DNA from: DAOTXN01 sp034435435
GTDB taxonomy: Bacteria; Chloroflexota; Anaerolineae; S140-20
Length of the DNA: 64,000 nucleotides
Direction: 5' to 3'
NCBI GenBank assembly: GCA_034435435.1
Contig: DAOTXN010000135.1
Coordinates: 62,001 to 126,000 of the forward strand
Part shown: in pieces, positions 1-6,194 of the stretch
How positions within the stretch are numbered: position 1 is the first letter of the stretch
How the letters are laid out: each line of letters opens with the position of its first letter
Program-made: the position numbers and the translations under genes
Notes under the pieces: model-generated
Told to the model about the DNA's origin: nothing
What the model saw: only the letters and a program-made list of their open reading frames with translations
Database searches by the model: none

Positions 1-25
1 TTTTTTTGCCACTATGAATAGACAC

Positions 26-49
26 ATATCAATCTATCAATTTGAAATT
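26..49. promoter_or_regulatory. Candidate ArsR-type operator upstream of arsM
   Basis: This AT-rich stretch holds ATCAAT twice in direct orientation, and the second copy runs into the near-palindrome ATCAATTTGAA. ArsR/SmtB repressors usually bind short ATCAA/TTGAT-like inverted half-sites, so it could be an operator for the downstream arsenic gene. The distance to arsM (about 330 bases, with a repeat element between) weakens the idea. No arsR gene is in the window. Confidence 0.15.
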
Positions 50-101
50 CGTCGGACGGCATGCCGCTCGTTTCAGATTGACACAGGAGGAGGTGAGTCA
101 A

Positions 102-173
102 ATGACGTGGGTACCGCTGAAGCGTTGGATGCTGCGCCCTGTGGCCCGCTGCTGCTCAGGCAGTCGTAGCTAG
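102..173 (+). CDS. Small ORF with a strong ribosome-binding site, upstream of arsM
   Basis: A 23-codon frame (MTWVPLKRWMLRPVARCCSG, then SRS) starts at an ATG nine to ten bases after an unusually strong Shine-Dalgarno run, AGGAGGAGGTGAG (86-98). The peptide is basic and has two adjacent cysteines near its end. It is not recognised as a family. It could be a leader peptide for arsM, the remnant of a longer gene, or a chance frame. The ribosome-binding site is the only real evidence that it is translated. Confidence 0.25.
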   Translation: MTWVPLKRWMLRPVARCCSGSRS

Positions 174-218
174 TCCTGGGCACGATCTAAAACTGCCCCC
201 GGTACTTATCGATTCTTT

Positions 219-349
219 GTAATTGCTCAGCCTCCCCAGACATGTCATTCTGAGCGAAGCGAAGAATCTCATTTTCACCCTGTTTCAAGCTTTGCGAAAC
301 GAGATTCTTTGTCGCTTCGCTCCTCAGAATGACAGACCTGAGCAGTTAC
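219..349. repeat. Palindromic MITE-like element upstream of arsM
   Basis: A 131-base element whose ends are imperfect inverted repeats (GTAATTGCTCAG at 219-230, CTGAGCAGTTAC at 338-349). Inside are longer arms, from GTCATTCTGAGCGAAGCGAA (starting 244) to its counterpart ending GAATGAC at 333, that would fold into one long hairpin. GATTCTTT stands directly outside both ends (211-218 and 350-357) and could be an 8-bp target duplication, but the same octamer also occurs inside the element, so this is not secure. The GAGCGAAGCGAAGAATCT-type core is a known kind of dispersed bacterial intergenic repeat. The element lies only 28 bases before arsM and may affect its transcription. Confidence 0.7.
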
Positions 350-377
350 GATTCTTTAACCTATTAGGAGGTATGCT

Positions 378-1214
378 ATGAGTGCAACGGTCATTCGACC
401 GGAAGAAATTCGCAGCGCCGTGCGCCAACATTACGGCCAGATCGTCCGTGATTTTGACCCTCAGGCCCAGTCATCGTGCTGTGGCCCTGATTGTTGTAAT
501 GGCGGTTCAGGAGCGGCGCTATCGATTGTAGAATCGCTTTATCTCGATCCTAACGTGACGGAATTGCCCTCGGAAGTGACCGGCCTGTCCCTCGGTTGCG
601 GCGACCCGGTAACGCTAGCCTCGCTCCAGCCGGGACAAGCCGTACTGGACCTCGGCTCTGGCGGCGGCATCGATTGTTTCTTGGCGGCGAAACGAGTGGG
701 CGCTGAGGGTTATGTCATCGGCGTGGATATGACGCCAGATATGATCGACCGGGCGCGGGCCAATGCTGTCAAGATGGGAGCCCACAACGTCGAGTTTCGC
801 TTGGGCGAGATCGAGCACCTGCCGGTCGCCGATGCGACGGTAGACGTGGTGATTTCCAACTGCGTCATTAACCTGTCGCCCGACAAACCCCAGGTCTTCC
901 GCGAGGCCCTGCGCGTGCTGCGTCCGGGCGGCCGACTGGCCGTGAGTGATATTGTGACTCGCGTCCCTCTACCCCAGGAGGTCAAACACAATCTGGGTTC
1001 CTGGGCAGCGTGTGTCTCTGGGGCGTGGGTTGATCGGGATTACGTCACCGCCATCGAGGCCGCGGGTTTTATAGACGTTCAAATCGAGGCCAAAGTTTTG
1101 GACGATGACGTCATTACACATGGCGCGGAGCAACTCGGTTTGGAAATCAATCCGTCAGAGGTTCAGAACATCGTCTATAGCGCCCGGGTGACGGCGCGCA
1201 AACCCGCGCATTAG
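378..1214 (+). CDS. arsM: Arsenite S-adenosylmethionine methyltransferase
   Basis: 278-residue cytosolic class I methyltransferase that would transfer methyl groups from SAM to arsenite, giving methylated arsenicals as a detoxification step. Near the N-terminus is the cysteine cluster SCCGPDCC (about residues 32-39) seen in many bacterial ArsM proteins. The SAM-binding loop LDLGSGGGIDCF follows at about 91-102 and GVDMTPDMI at about 115-123. The motif SNCVINLSPDK carries the conserved As(III)-binding cysteine, and another cysteine lies in the region WAACVSGAW. The start is fixed by AGGAGGT at 366-372. It appears to be a single gene with no ars neighbours; a small ORF and a palindromic repeat lie upstream, and a terminator and tRNA lie convergent downstream. 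Family identification is confident. Confidence 0.93.
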   Translation: MSATVIRPEEIRSAVRQHYGQIVRDFDPQAQSSCCGPDCCNGGSGAALSIVESLYLDPNVTELPSEVTGLSLGCGDPVTLASLQPGQAVLDLGSGGGIDCFLAAKRVGAEGYVIGVDMTPDMIDRARANAVKMGAHNVEFRLGEIEHLPVADATVDVVISNCVINLSPDKPQVFREALRVLRPGGRLAVSDIVTRVPLPQEVKHNLGSWAACVSGAWVDRDYVTAIEAAGFIDVQIEAKVLDDDVITHGAEQLGLEINPSEVQNIVYSARVTARKPAH

Positions 1215-1241
1215 CATTTGTGTACCAGTTGATCGGGATAG

Positions 1242-1274
1242 AAAAAGCCCCGCAGTTGAAACACGGCGGGGCTT
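1242..1274 (-). terminator. Rho-independent terminator of tRNA-Ala
   Basis: A 9-bp perfect stem (AAGCCCCGC at 1245-1253 with GCGGGGCTT at 1266-1274) is followed, reading the minus strand, by TTTTT. It sits just after the 3' end of the tRNA and between convergent arsM and tRNA, so it may also stop arsM transcription. Confidence 0.8.
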
Positions 1275-1276
1275 AA

Positions 1277-1348
1277 TGGAGCTGGCGGGGATTGAACCCG
1301 CAACCTCCGCCGTGCAAAGGCGGCGCTCTCCCGTTGAGCCACAGCCCC
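1277..1348 (-). tRNA. tRNA-Ala (anticodon UGC)
   Basis: Read on the minus strand the sequence folds as a complete cloverleaf. The 7-bp acceptor stem is GGGGCTG with CAGCTCC, the D-arm is GCTC/GAGC, and the anticodon stem is CCGCC/GGCGG with loop TTTGCAC, giving anticodon TGC. The T-arm is GCGGG/CCCGC with loop TTCAATC. CCA is not encoded in the DNA. An extended -10 box lies about 20 bases upstream and a terminator follows directly. Confidence 0.95.
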
Positions 1349-1366
1349 AAGCCTCTATCGCACAAA

Positions 1367-1375
1367 ATTATACCA
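1367..1375 (-). promoter_or_regulatory. Extended -10 promoter of tRNA-Ala
   Basis: The minus strand reads TGGTATAAT here, a perfect -10 box with a TG extension, placing the start site about 12 bases before the mature tRNA 5' end. No good -35 box was seen. The same TGGTATAAT string recurs at other promoters of the window. Confidence 0.65.
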
Positions 1376-1536
1376 CATCCGCCTGGATTGCGCCACTCTC
1401 GGCGAGCGAGCGTTCGTGGTAGACGATCACCAGTCCTTGGGGCTGGCGCAAAGAGAAAACATGGGGTAAAATGACGGCATTACGTTTGGATGGTCTCATT
1501 TTCCCTCTAATTCTCAACGCACAGGGAGGACAAGAT

Positions 1537-2031
1537 ATGGATTTTGTCAACATCCTCAAGCGCACGGACATTTTTTACGATCTGAACGAAGAGCAACTCA
1601 AGCTGGTGGCCGACTTGTGTCACGAGGTTCACTTTCGCACTGGCGAGATGATCTTTCAGGAACAGAGTGCAAGCGATGAGCTGTACGTCATTGCGCGCGG
1701 TGAGGTCGAAATCCTGGTAGACCCCAGCATCATCGAAGCCGCTCCGGTCGCCCCCCGTCCGGTGACAATTGCCACGATGCGAGCCGGGCAGGCTTTTGGC
1801 GAAATCGCGTTAGTTGACCAAGGATTGCGTTCGGCCGGCTCGCGCAGCGCCGCCGAGGATACGCGCCTCCTGGTGATCCCGCGCTCCAAATTGTTGAACT
1901 TGTGTGACAAGTTTCCCGAGTTGGGGTACAAGGTGATGCGGAATGTGGCGGCCGACCTGGCGCTGAAAATGCGCGGAGCCGACCTGACGATTCGCGAACA
2001 GTTGTTGTGGGGGGGACGGCGCGGGCAGTAA
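1537..2031 (+). CDS. Cyclic nucleotide-binding (CRP-like) domain protein without HTH
   Basis: 164-residue protein made of one cNMP-binding beta-roll (about residues 8-140). The phosphate-binding cassette is recognisable as GQAFGEIALVDQG followed by RSA, where the family has FGEIALLxxxPRSA; a few extra residues sit around the RSA motif. The frame ends about 20 residues after the domain, so there is no DNA-binding helix-turn-helix and it cannot be a complete CRP/FNR regulator. It may be a stand-alone sensor or a partner of another protein. The start was chosen at the ATG preceded by AGGGAGGA (1523-1530); an upstream in-frame ATG at 1471 has no such site. Confidence 0.85.
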   Translation: MDFVNILKRTDIFYDLNEEQLKLVADLCHEVHFRTGEMIFQEQSASDELYVIARGEVEILVDPSIIEAAPVAPRPVTIATMRAGQAFGEIALVDQGLRSAGSRSAAEDTRLLVIPRSKLLNLCDKFPELGYKVMRNVAADLALKMRGADLTIREQLLWGGRRGQ

Positions 2032-2074
2032 ACCGATCTGAATCGCACTGGCAAGCCACGCTCAGGGGGCCGAA

Positions 2075-2779
2075 TTGAGTTCGGTCGAGTATTATCTGAC
2101 TATCAAAGAGTTGCCCATCGGCGAGCGTCCGCGTGAGCGCTTGTTACACGCGGGCGCGACGGCGCTATCCACAGCAGAGTTGCTGGCGATTATCCTTCGG
2201 GTTGGGGTGGGGGGCGAAAATGTTGTCACGGTGGCCCAACGCCTGCTGGTGCGCTTTGGAGGGTTGACCGGGCTTGCGCGGGCCAGCGCGGCCGAGTTGA
2301 TGGCAGAGCACGGCGTGGGCGAGGCCAAAGTGACCCAGATCAAAGCGGCGTTTGAGTTAGGGCGACGGTTGGTCGTGACCACACCGGCCGAGCGCCTTCA
2401 AGTTCGTTCTCCGGCCGACGCGGCGCAGTTGTTGATGGCCGAGATGGCGCTGTTGGAACAAGAGCACCTGCGGCTCATCTTGCTCGACACCAAGAATAAC
2501 GTTTTGTCGATCCCCACGGTATACGTCGGCTCGTTAAACTCTAACCTCGTTCGCGTAGGTGAGCTTTTTCGGTACGCGCTGAAGGAAAACTGCGCAGCTC
2601 TCATTGTCGCGCACAATCATCCTTCGGGCGACCCGACGCCCTCGCCTGAAGATATTATCGTCACTCGTAAGGTCGTGGAGGGGGGGCGGTTGCTAGACAT
2701 TGAGGTGCTCGATCATCTCATTGTGGGCCAGGGGCGCTTTGTCAGTTTGAAAGAGCGAGGACTAGGATTTCCCAGTTGA
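2075..2779 (+). CDS. radC: RadC-family JAB1/MPN metalloprotease-like protein
   Basis: 234 residues. The N-terminal third is a helix-hairpin-helix-like UPF0758 region (LRVGVGGENVVTVAQRLL and HGVGEAKVTQIKA). The C-terminal part is a JAB/MPN fold with a zinc-binding motif, AHNHPSGDPTPSPED (about residues 179-193), which has the HxHxnD pattern. RadC is historically called a DNA repair protein, but its biochemical role is unsettled and it is common near mobile DNA. The start is a TTG at 2075 behind CAGGGGGC; the next in-frame methionine would cut into the domain. A hairpin terminator follows, with a repeat element inserted in its loop. Confidence 0.9.
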   Translation: MSSVEYYLTIKELPIGERPRERLLHAGATALSTAELLAIILRVGVGGENVVTVAQRLLVRFGGLTGLARASAAELMAEHGVGEAKVTQIKAAFELGRRLVVTTPAERLQVRSPADAAQLLMAEMALLEQEHLRLILLDTKNNVLSIPTVYVGSLNSNLVRVGELFRYALKENCAALIVAHNHPSGDPTPSPEDIIVTRKVVEGGRLLDIEVLDHLIVGQGRFVSLKERGLGFPS

Positions 2780-2783
2780 AGCC

Positions 2784-2904
2784 AAAACGGCCTGCGCTAG
2801 CAGCCTGTCGGGAGACGTAGTTTAGCCCCTGGTGGGCGTCCAAAACGGGCGCAAGGCCCTATATTACAGGGTTCTCCGACAGGCTGCTAGCAGGCCGTTT
2901 TTTG
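2784..2904 (+). terminator. radC terminator with a repeat element in its loop
   Basis: The outer arms AAAACGGCCTGC (2784-2795) and GCAGGCCGTTTT (2890-2901) form a perfect 12-bp stem ending in a T-run, a typical rho-independent terminator at the convergent radC/S1 boundary. The arms are 94 bases apart because the repeat at 2797-2890 fills the loop. Confidence 0.6.
2797..2890. repeat. MITE-like repeat, copy 1 (94 bp)
   Basis: Perfect 15-bp terminal inverted repeats, CTAGCAGCCTGTCGG and its complement, bound a short non-coding body. The body shares long blocks with copy 2 (5808-5924), including GTGGGCGTCCAAAA and CCCTATATTACAGGGTT. Each copy has CTAG at both ends. IS630/Tc1-type elements insert at TA, often within CTAG, so this looks like a non-autonomous element of that group. 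No transposase was seen in the window. Confidence 0.8.
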
Positions 2905-2915
2905 AATCGACAGCA

Positions 2916-3644
2916 TCAATCCTGATCGCCCCTCAACCCTAGTGTTCGAGTAAAAATGTCATCCTCTCGATATTGTCGGCGGGCCTTTTTGGGGCGGCGC
3001 TCGCGACGACTGGGGCCGGTTTTACCAGTCGCTTGTCGCCAGGCATATTCCAGAGCCGTCTGGGTGTCATCCAATTCTTCGACTGGTTCTTCCGCCACTT
3101 GATGATCTTCTAATGCTTTGATCGACAGCTCAATACGCCGTTTCTTGTGATCCACCTGGAGCACTTTGACCTGAATCTCGTCGCCCACGTGGAGATACTC
3201 TTTCGGGTCTCGAATATAGTCGGACGTGATCTCGCTGACGTGGACCAGGCCATCCCGCGTCGCGCCAATGTCTACAAATGCCCCAAAGCGTTCCAGACGC
3301 TTGACCGTACCGCTATAGACCTGTCCGGCCCGAATCTCGGTCCACTCAACCGCAGGTGGTTCAATCATCGTGAGATTGATGCGCCCCTTGCTCGGCTCGA
3401 CACTCTCGACCCAAACCGTCACTGCATCCCCTTCGCTAACGACCTCGCTCACCCGGTTTACGCGTTGGGTGCTCAGTTTAGAAATATGAACCAACCCTCT
3501 CTGCTCTAATCCGACGTCGACAAAAGCGCCGTAAAGCTCCACGCGCACGACCGTGCCCTCCAGGCGCATTTTGGGCTTGAGATCGTGTATGCTAGATGGT
3601 CGTTCGTCTACCTCGTCGTATAGACTCGCCGGTACTTCAGCCAC
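2916..3644 (-). CDS. Protein with two S1 RNA-binding domains
   Basis: About 242 residues carrying two S1 OB-fold domains. The first begins KMRLEGTVVRVELYGAFVDV, with RGLVHISKLS after it; the second begins VYSGTVKRLERFGAFVDI, followed by DGLVHVSEIT. The pattern resembles part of ribosomal protein S1 or a general RNA-binding regulator, but bacterial S1 has four to six domains, so this is a short S1-like protein. The tail is basic (RRERRPKKARR), consistent with nucleic acid contact. The start was set at GTG 3644 because AGGGAGG ends nine bases before it; the ATG at 3653 directly abuts that site, and a longer frame to 3779 has no ribosome-binding site. Confidence 0.85.
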   Translation of the reverse strand: MAEVPASLYDEVDERPSSIHDLKPKMRLEGTVVRVELYGAFVDVGLEQRGLVHISKLSTQRVNRVSEVVSEGDAVTVWVESVEPSKGRINLTMIEPPAVEWTEIRAGQVYSGTVKRLERFGAFVDIGATRDGLVHVSEITSDYIRDPKEYLHVGDEIQVKVLQVDHKKRRIELSIKALEDHQVAEEPVEELDDTQTALEYAWRQATGKTGPSRRERRPKKARRQYREDDIFTRTLGLRGDQD

Positions 3645-3739
3645 TTGACACATCCTCCCTTGGGCTAGGGTATTGTTCGATGGGTTTGAAACAGGGGCCA
3701 TTATACTGTCAGACGGATGGTCTGTCAAACTTGCGTCGC

Positions 3740-4570
3740 TCAAGCTGGCAATCTCAAGTGCTGGCGACAAAAGGCGCATTGGCGTTTCAGGTGTCCCAGC
3801 ACCTTCTGAGTGTCCTGGGCTTCCAGCGCGTCCGGTTGAAGCTCCACCACGATCACGCCTGCATAGCCATCATCGCGCAACGCGTTCAAGAGCGAGACCA
3901 GCGGGAGATGACCGTCTTCGAGGCGGCGATGTTCCTTGCCGTTGAAATTCGCCAGGTGAACGTGGTGGACGCGCTCTTTTACCTGCCGGTAGACCCGTAA
4001 CGGATTCAGTCCCCACGTGCCCAAATGGGTCGTGTCCAGCGTGAGGTGCGGGAATTGGGGCCATTCGTTCAGGTTGTTCCACCAGCAGGGATTGAATCGC
4101 CACTTGAAGATTTTTTTGGCCGGCATATTCTCTGTGCACAGCCTGACGCCGTTTTGGGTCTCAAACGCGGCCATTTCGGTTTCCATCCAACGGCGCAGCT
4201 TGCCAAAGGGTGAGGGAAGTGTGAGAAGTAGCAACGAGCGTTTGAACCCGCGTGCCAGCACGTATCCGACTCGCATCGGTAAATGCACGACGATGGTTTC
4301 GACGCCCAGCGCGTGGGCCAGGGCGACGGTGGTTTTGAGTCGCTCGATGGGGTCGCTCGGCCAGCCCGGCACAAAAGGCACAAAAGGCGAGTGCAGGCTA
4401 GAGACCGGCAGGCCATAGTCGCGGGACAACTGGCTCAAGTATTCGGCCTGGCGCGTGTCCCAGCGCTCGTCGATCAGCACTTCGATGCCGTCGAAACCGG
4501 CCTGGGCGGCCAGCGCAAAGACACGAGAGATGCCGTAGGTGTACAGCGAACCGGTCGAAAGAGCAATCAC
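3740..4570 (-). CDS. Sugar phosphate isomerase/epimerase-like TIM barrel protein
   Basis: About 276 residues resembling the AP-endonuclease-2/xylose isomerase-like TIM barrel family. Typical pieces are the first strand IALSTGSLY, GFDGIEVLID, VSSLHSPFVP, TIVVHLPMRVG, LCTENMP, LTLDTTHLGTWG, VHHVHLANFNG and VIVVELQPD. The conserved acidic and histidine metal ligands (glutamates in EVLID and TENMP, aspartate in LDTTH, histidine in VHLANF) are present. The substrate cannot be told from sequence. The start is GTG 4570 behind GGAGG; it lies 17 bases after the stop of the DUF971 gene, so the two probably form an operon. A longer frame to 4648 would overlap that gene by 60 bases. Confidence 0.8.
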   Translation of the reverse strand: MIALSTGSLYTYGISRVFALAAQAGFDGIEVLIDERWDTRQAEYLSQLSRDYGLPVSSLHSPFVPFVPGWPSDPIERLKTTVALAHALGVETIVVHLPMRVGYVLARGFKRSLLLLTLPSPFGKLRRWMETEMAAFETQNGVRLCTENMPAKKIFKWRFNPCWWNNLNEWPQFPHLTLDTTHLGTWGLNPLRVYRQVKERVHHVHLANFNGKEHRRLEDGHLPLVSLLNALRDDGYAGVIVVELQPDALEAQDTQKVLGHLKRQCAFCRQHLRLPA

Positions 4571-4587
4571 AACGTCCTCCATCTGAG

Positions 4588-4881
4588 TCACGCCAGCGAG
4601 CGCAAGAATTCCCAAGTATAGATGCCAAAGCGATGGCCGTCCTCCCATTGAAACTGAATGGCATAGTTGCCCACCAGTTGGGCGCTTTCCAGGCCGGTGC
4701 TGAACAACATCGCCCGGCGCAAAGGGTTATCGTCGGACTGATAGGCTTTGCACTCGGCGCACGGACAGGCGGCCCTGAGTCGTTCAAACGCCAAAGTGCT
4801 CGCTGCGCCATCGTTCCAGGTGATGCGCACTTGGCGGCGGGGCCGGTTAATCTCGATATTGGCAGGACGTAAAGAGGTCAT
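4588..4881 (-). CDS. DUF971 (gamma-butyrobetaine hydroxylase N-terminal-like) protein
   Basis: 97-residue stand-alone DUF971 domain: RQVRITWNDGAASTLAFERL, CPCAECKAY and LVGNYAIQFQWEDGH followed by GIYTWEFLR are its standard blocks. The CxCxxC group resembles the zinc-binding site of the N-terminal domain of gamma-butyrobetaine hydroxylase. In bacteria, stand-alone members sometimes lie near Fe-S cluster genes, but no function is proven. It is the first gene of a two-gene minus-strand unit with the TIM-barrel protein. Confidence 0.88.
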   Translation of the reverse strand: MTSLRPANIEINRPRRQVRITWNDGAASTLAFERLRAACPCAECKAYQSDDNPLRRAMLFSTGLESAQLVGNYAIQFQWEDGHRFGIYTWEFLRSLA

Positions 4882-4911
4882 GGCTCTGCGATCTTAATAC
4901 CTGCTCACTGC

Positions 4912-4935
4912 AAAAAAGGCAGGGTGTCCCCTGCC
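4912..4935 (-). terminator. Rho-independent terminator after the YtxH gene
   Basis: On the minus strand GGCAGGG, a short loop and CCCTGCC are followed by TTTTTT. It separates the YtxH/membrane-protein pair from the DUF971 pair. Confidence 0.8.
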
Positions 4936-4959
4936 TCTTGCCACACGCGATCCAATCGC

Positions 4960-5277
4960 TCATTCGCTGCCTTGCTCGGCGCTCGCTTCGATGGTTTCCT
5001 CGCTGATGACCGTCCGGCCGCGCTCTTGAATTTTGGCCTTTAACTGTTCGGCCTGTTCTCTGGCTCCGGCGGTCAAACCTCCTACCTGGGTCTTGAATTG
5101 TCCGGCCTGTCCTTTGGCTCCGGCGGTCAAATCTCCTACCTGGGCTTTCAACTCGATCCCGCGTTCCTGCAGTCGGGTTCGCACATCCTCACCCGACTGG
5201 GGTGTCATCAACAGAGCCGCGGCTGCGCCGGTCAGCCCGCCCACCAAAAAACCTGTGACAAAAGCTCCTTTGCTCAT
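4960..5277 (-). CDS. YtxH-domain protein
   Basis: 105 residues. One N-terminal membrane segment, FVTGFLVGGLTGAAAALLMT, with the glycine-rich GxxxG pattern of YtxH (PF12732), is followed by PQSGEDVRTRL. The remainder is a hydrophilic helix with two near-repeats (QVGDLTAGAKGQAGQFKT and QVGGLTAGAREQAEQLKA). Such proteins are small membrane-anchored, often stress-linked proteins of unknown role. The start has AGGAGG four bases upstream. It follows the 161-residue membrane protein by 30 bases and probably shares its transcript. Confidence 0.8.
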   Translation of the reverse strand: MSKGAFVTGFLVGGLTGAAAALLMTPQSGEDVRTRLQERGIELKAQVGDLTAGAKGQAGQFKTQVGGLTAGAREQAEQLKAKIQERGRTVISEETIEASAEQGSE

Positions 5278-5307
5278 GTTTCCCTCCTTTTCTCACGCCT
5301 GTTGGAG

Positions 5308-5793
5308 CTACTGCGCTTCTTGTTCTATCGTGGAAGATGGATTGGATCGTCGTCGGGGCAGCATTTGCAGCAGCACACCTATCGAACGGGCGATACCGCT
5401 GGCATAGCTCGACGCGGCAATCGCCGGCCGGGTGACACGCTGGCTGACAAAAGTAGCCGTGCCCTTGACGGTATGGACTGCCTCTTGCGTAGAAGCGATC
5501 ATTGGCTTGAGGTCGTCGCGCAGCATACGGATGAGCGCGATGAGCTGCAAGATGAGAATGACGATCAATGTGCCAATGACCAGCGTTTCCAACGCCAGGA
5601 CAATAATGAACAGATCGCGGACCGTCTCGGTCGTGTCCGGGTTGTTAAGCAAAAAAATGAGAATGAGCACGAGCAAGACCACGCCCAGAACGACGCCTGC
5701 TCCGATTCCGACTTTGGTGGTCATACTCAGGCCGGATTTGCCATTGTCCGGCTGCGCTTGAATAGACTGGGGTATTTCCTGGATTTCTTCCAT
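5308..5793 (-). CDS. Membrane protein, two TM helices, DUF948-like
   Basis: 161 residues with two strong membrane helices (about 29-50, ending LVLILIFLLNN, and about 60-88, LFIIVLALETLVIGTLIVIL). A hydrophilic helix follows (LRDDLKPMIASTQEAVHTVK), and the end is basic and polar. The arrangement recalls DUF948-type proteins, which are often encoded beside YtxH genes, as here. The cytoplasmic helix may interact with the YtxH tail; this is inference. AGGAGA lies upstream of the ATG. Confidence 0.6.
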   Translation of the reverse strand: MEEIQEIPQSIQAQPDNGKSGLSMTTKVGIGAGVVLGVVLLVLILIFLLNNPDTTETVRDLFIIVLALETLVIGTLIVILILQLIALIRMLRDDLKPMIASTQEAVHTVKGTATFVSQRVTRPAIAASSYASGIARSIGVLLQMLPRRRSNPSSTIEQEAQ

Positions 5794-5807
5794 GGTTCTC
5801 CTTTATT

Positions 5808-5924
5808 CTAGCAGTCTGTCGGAGAGACGTCATTTAGCCCCTTGTGGGCGTCCAAAATGGGCGCAAAACGAGCAAACAACGGGCACAAGACCCTATATTA
5901 CAGGGTTTTCCGACAGGCTGCTAG
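5808..5924. repeat. MITE-like repeat, copy 2 (117 bp)
   Basis: Second copy of the element at 2797-2890. The ends are CTAGCAGTCTGTCGG (one mismatch) and CCGACAGGCTGCTAG. The body matches copy 1 except for an extra block of about 23 bases around AACGAGCAAACAACGGGC. It lies 14 bases upstream of the DUF948-like gene start, on the far side of the mnmA operon end, so it separates two transcripts and may carry part of a promoter or terminator. Confidence 0.8.
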
Positions 5925-5930
5925 ATTATA

Positions 5931-6191
5931 TCACGCTCCCATCCGCTTCGCAATCACCAATGCCGCTGCTGCGCCGACCGTGCCACTCAGCACGTTCAAG
6001 TGGCCCACCTGGAGCCAGCCCACACCGGTGATTGCGCCGGCCACATGCCCGGCGGCAAAACCCAGCCAGGCAGCCAACAAGTAGCGCCGCAGCGCCTGCA
6101 TGCTGCCACCCTGCCAGAAATGAAACACTGCCGCGTAAGCGGTCGAGAGCACCACGCCCAAAGCTAAGGCAGGGGAGAACAAGATACTCAC
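5931..6191 (-). CDS. Small membrane protein of unknown function
   Basis: 86 residues with about three hydrophobic helices (LFSPALALGVVLSTAYAAVF, YLLAAWLGFAAGHVAGAI, VLSGTVGAAAALVIAK). It is not recognised as a named family. It starts at GTG 6191, whose ribosome-binding site AGGTGA overlaps the stop codon of mnmA (6195-6197), so it is very likely translationally coupled to mnmA. The last codons lie seven bases from the repeat copy at 5924. Confidence 0.65.
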   Translation of the reverse strand: MSILFSPALALGVVLSTAYAAVFHFWQGGSMQALRRYLLAAWLGFAAGHVAGAITGVGWLQVGHLNVLSGTVGAAAALVIAKRMGA

Positions 6192-6194
6192 GTG

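Noticed and set aside
102..173. Selenocysteine or tRNA-like reading of the TGCTGCTCAGGCAG region
   Set aside because: No cloverleaf or SECIS-like fold was found, and the frame uses ordinary codons.
2797..5924. The two MITE-like copies as ends of a composite transposon
   Set aside because: The genes between (S1 protein, TIM-barrel protein, DUF971, YtxH) are ordinary chromosomal genes, the ends are short non-coding elements without transposase, and one copy sits in a terminator loop.
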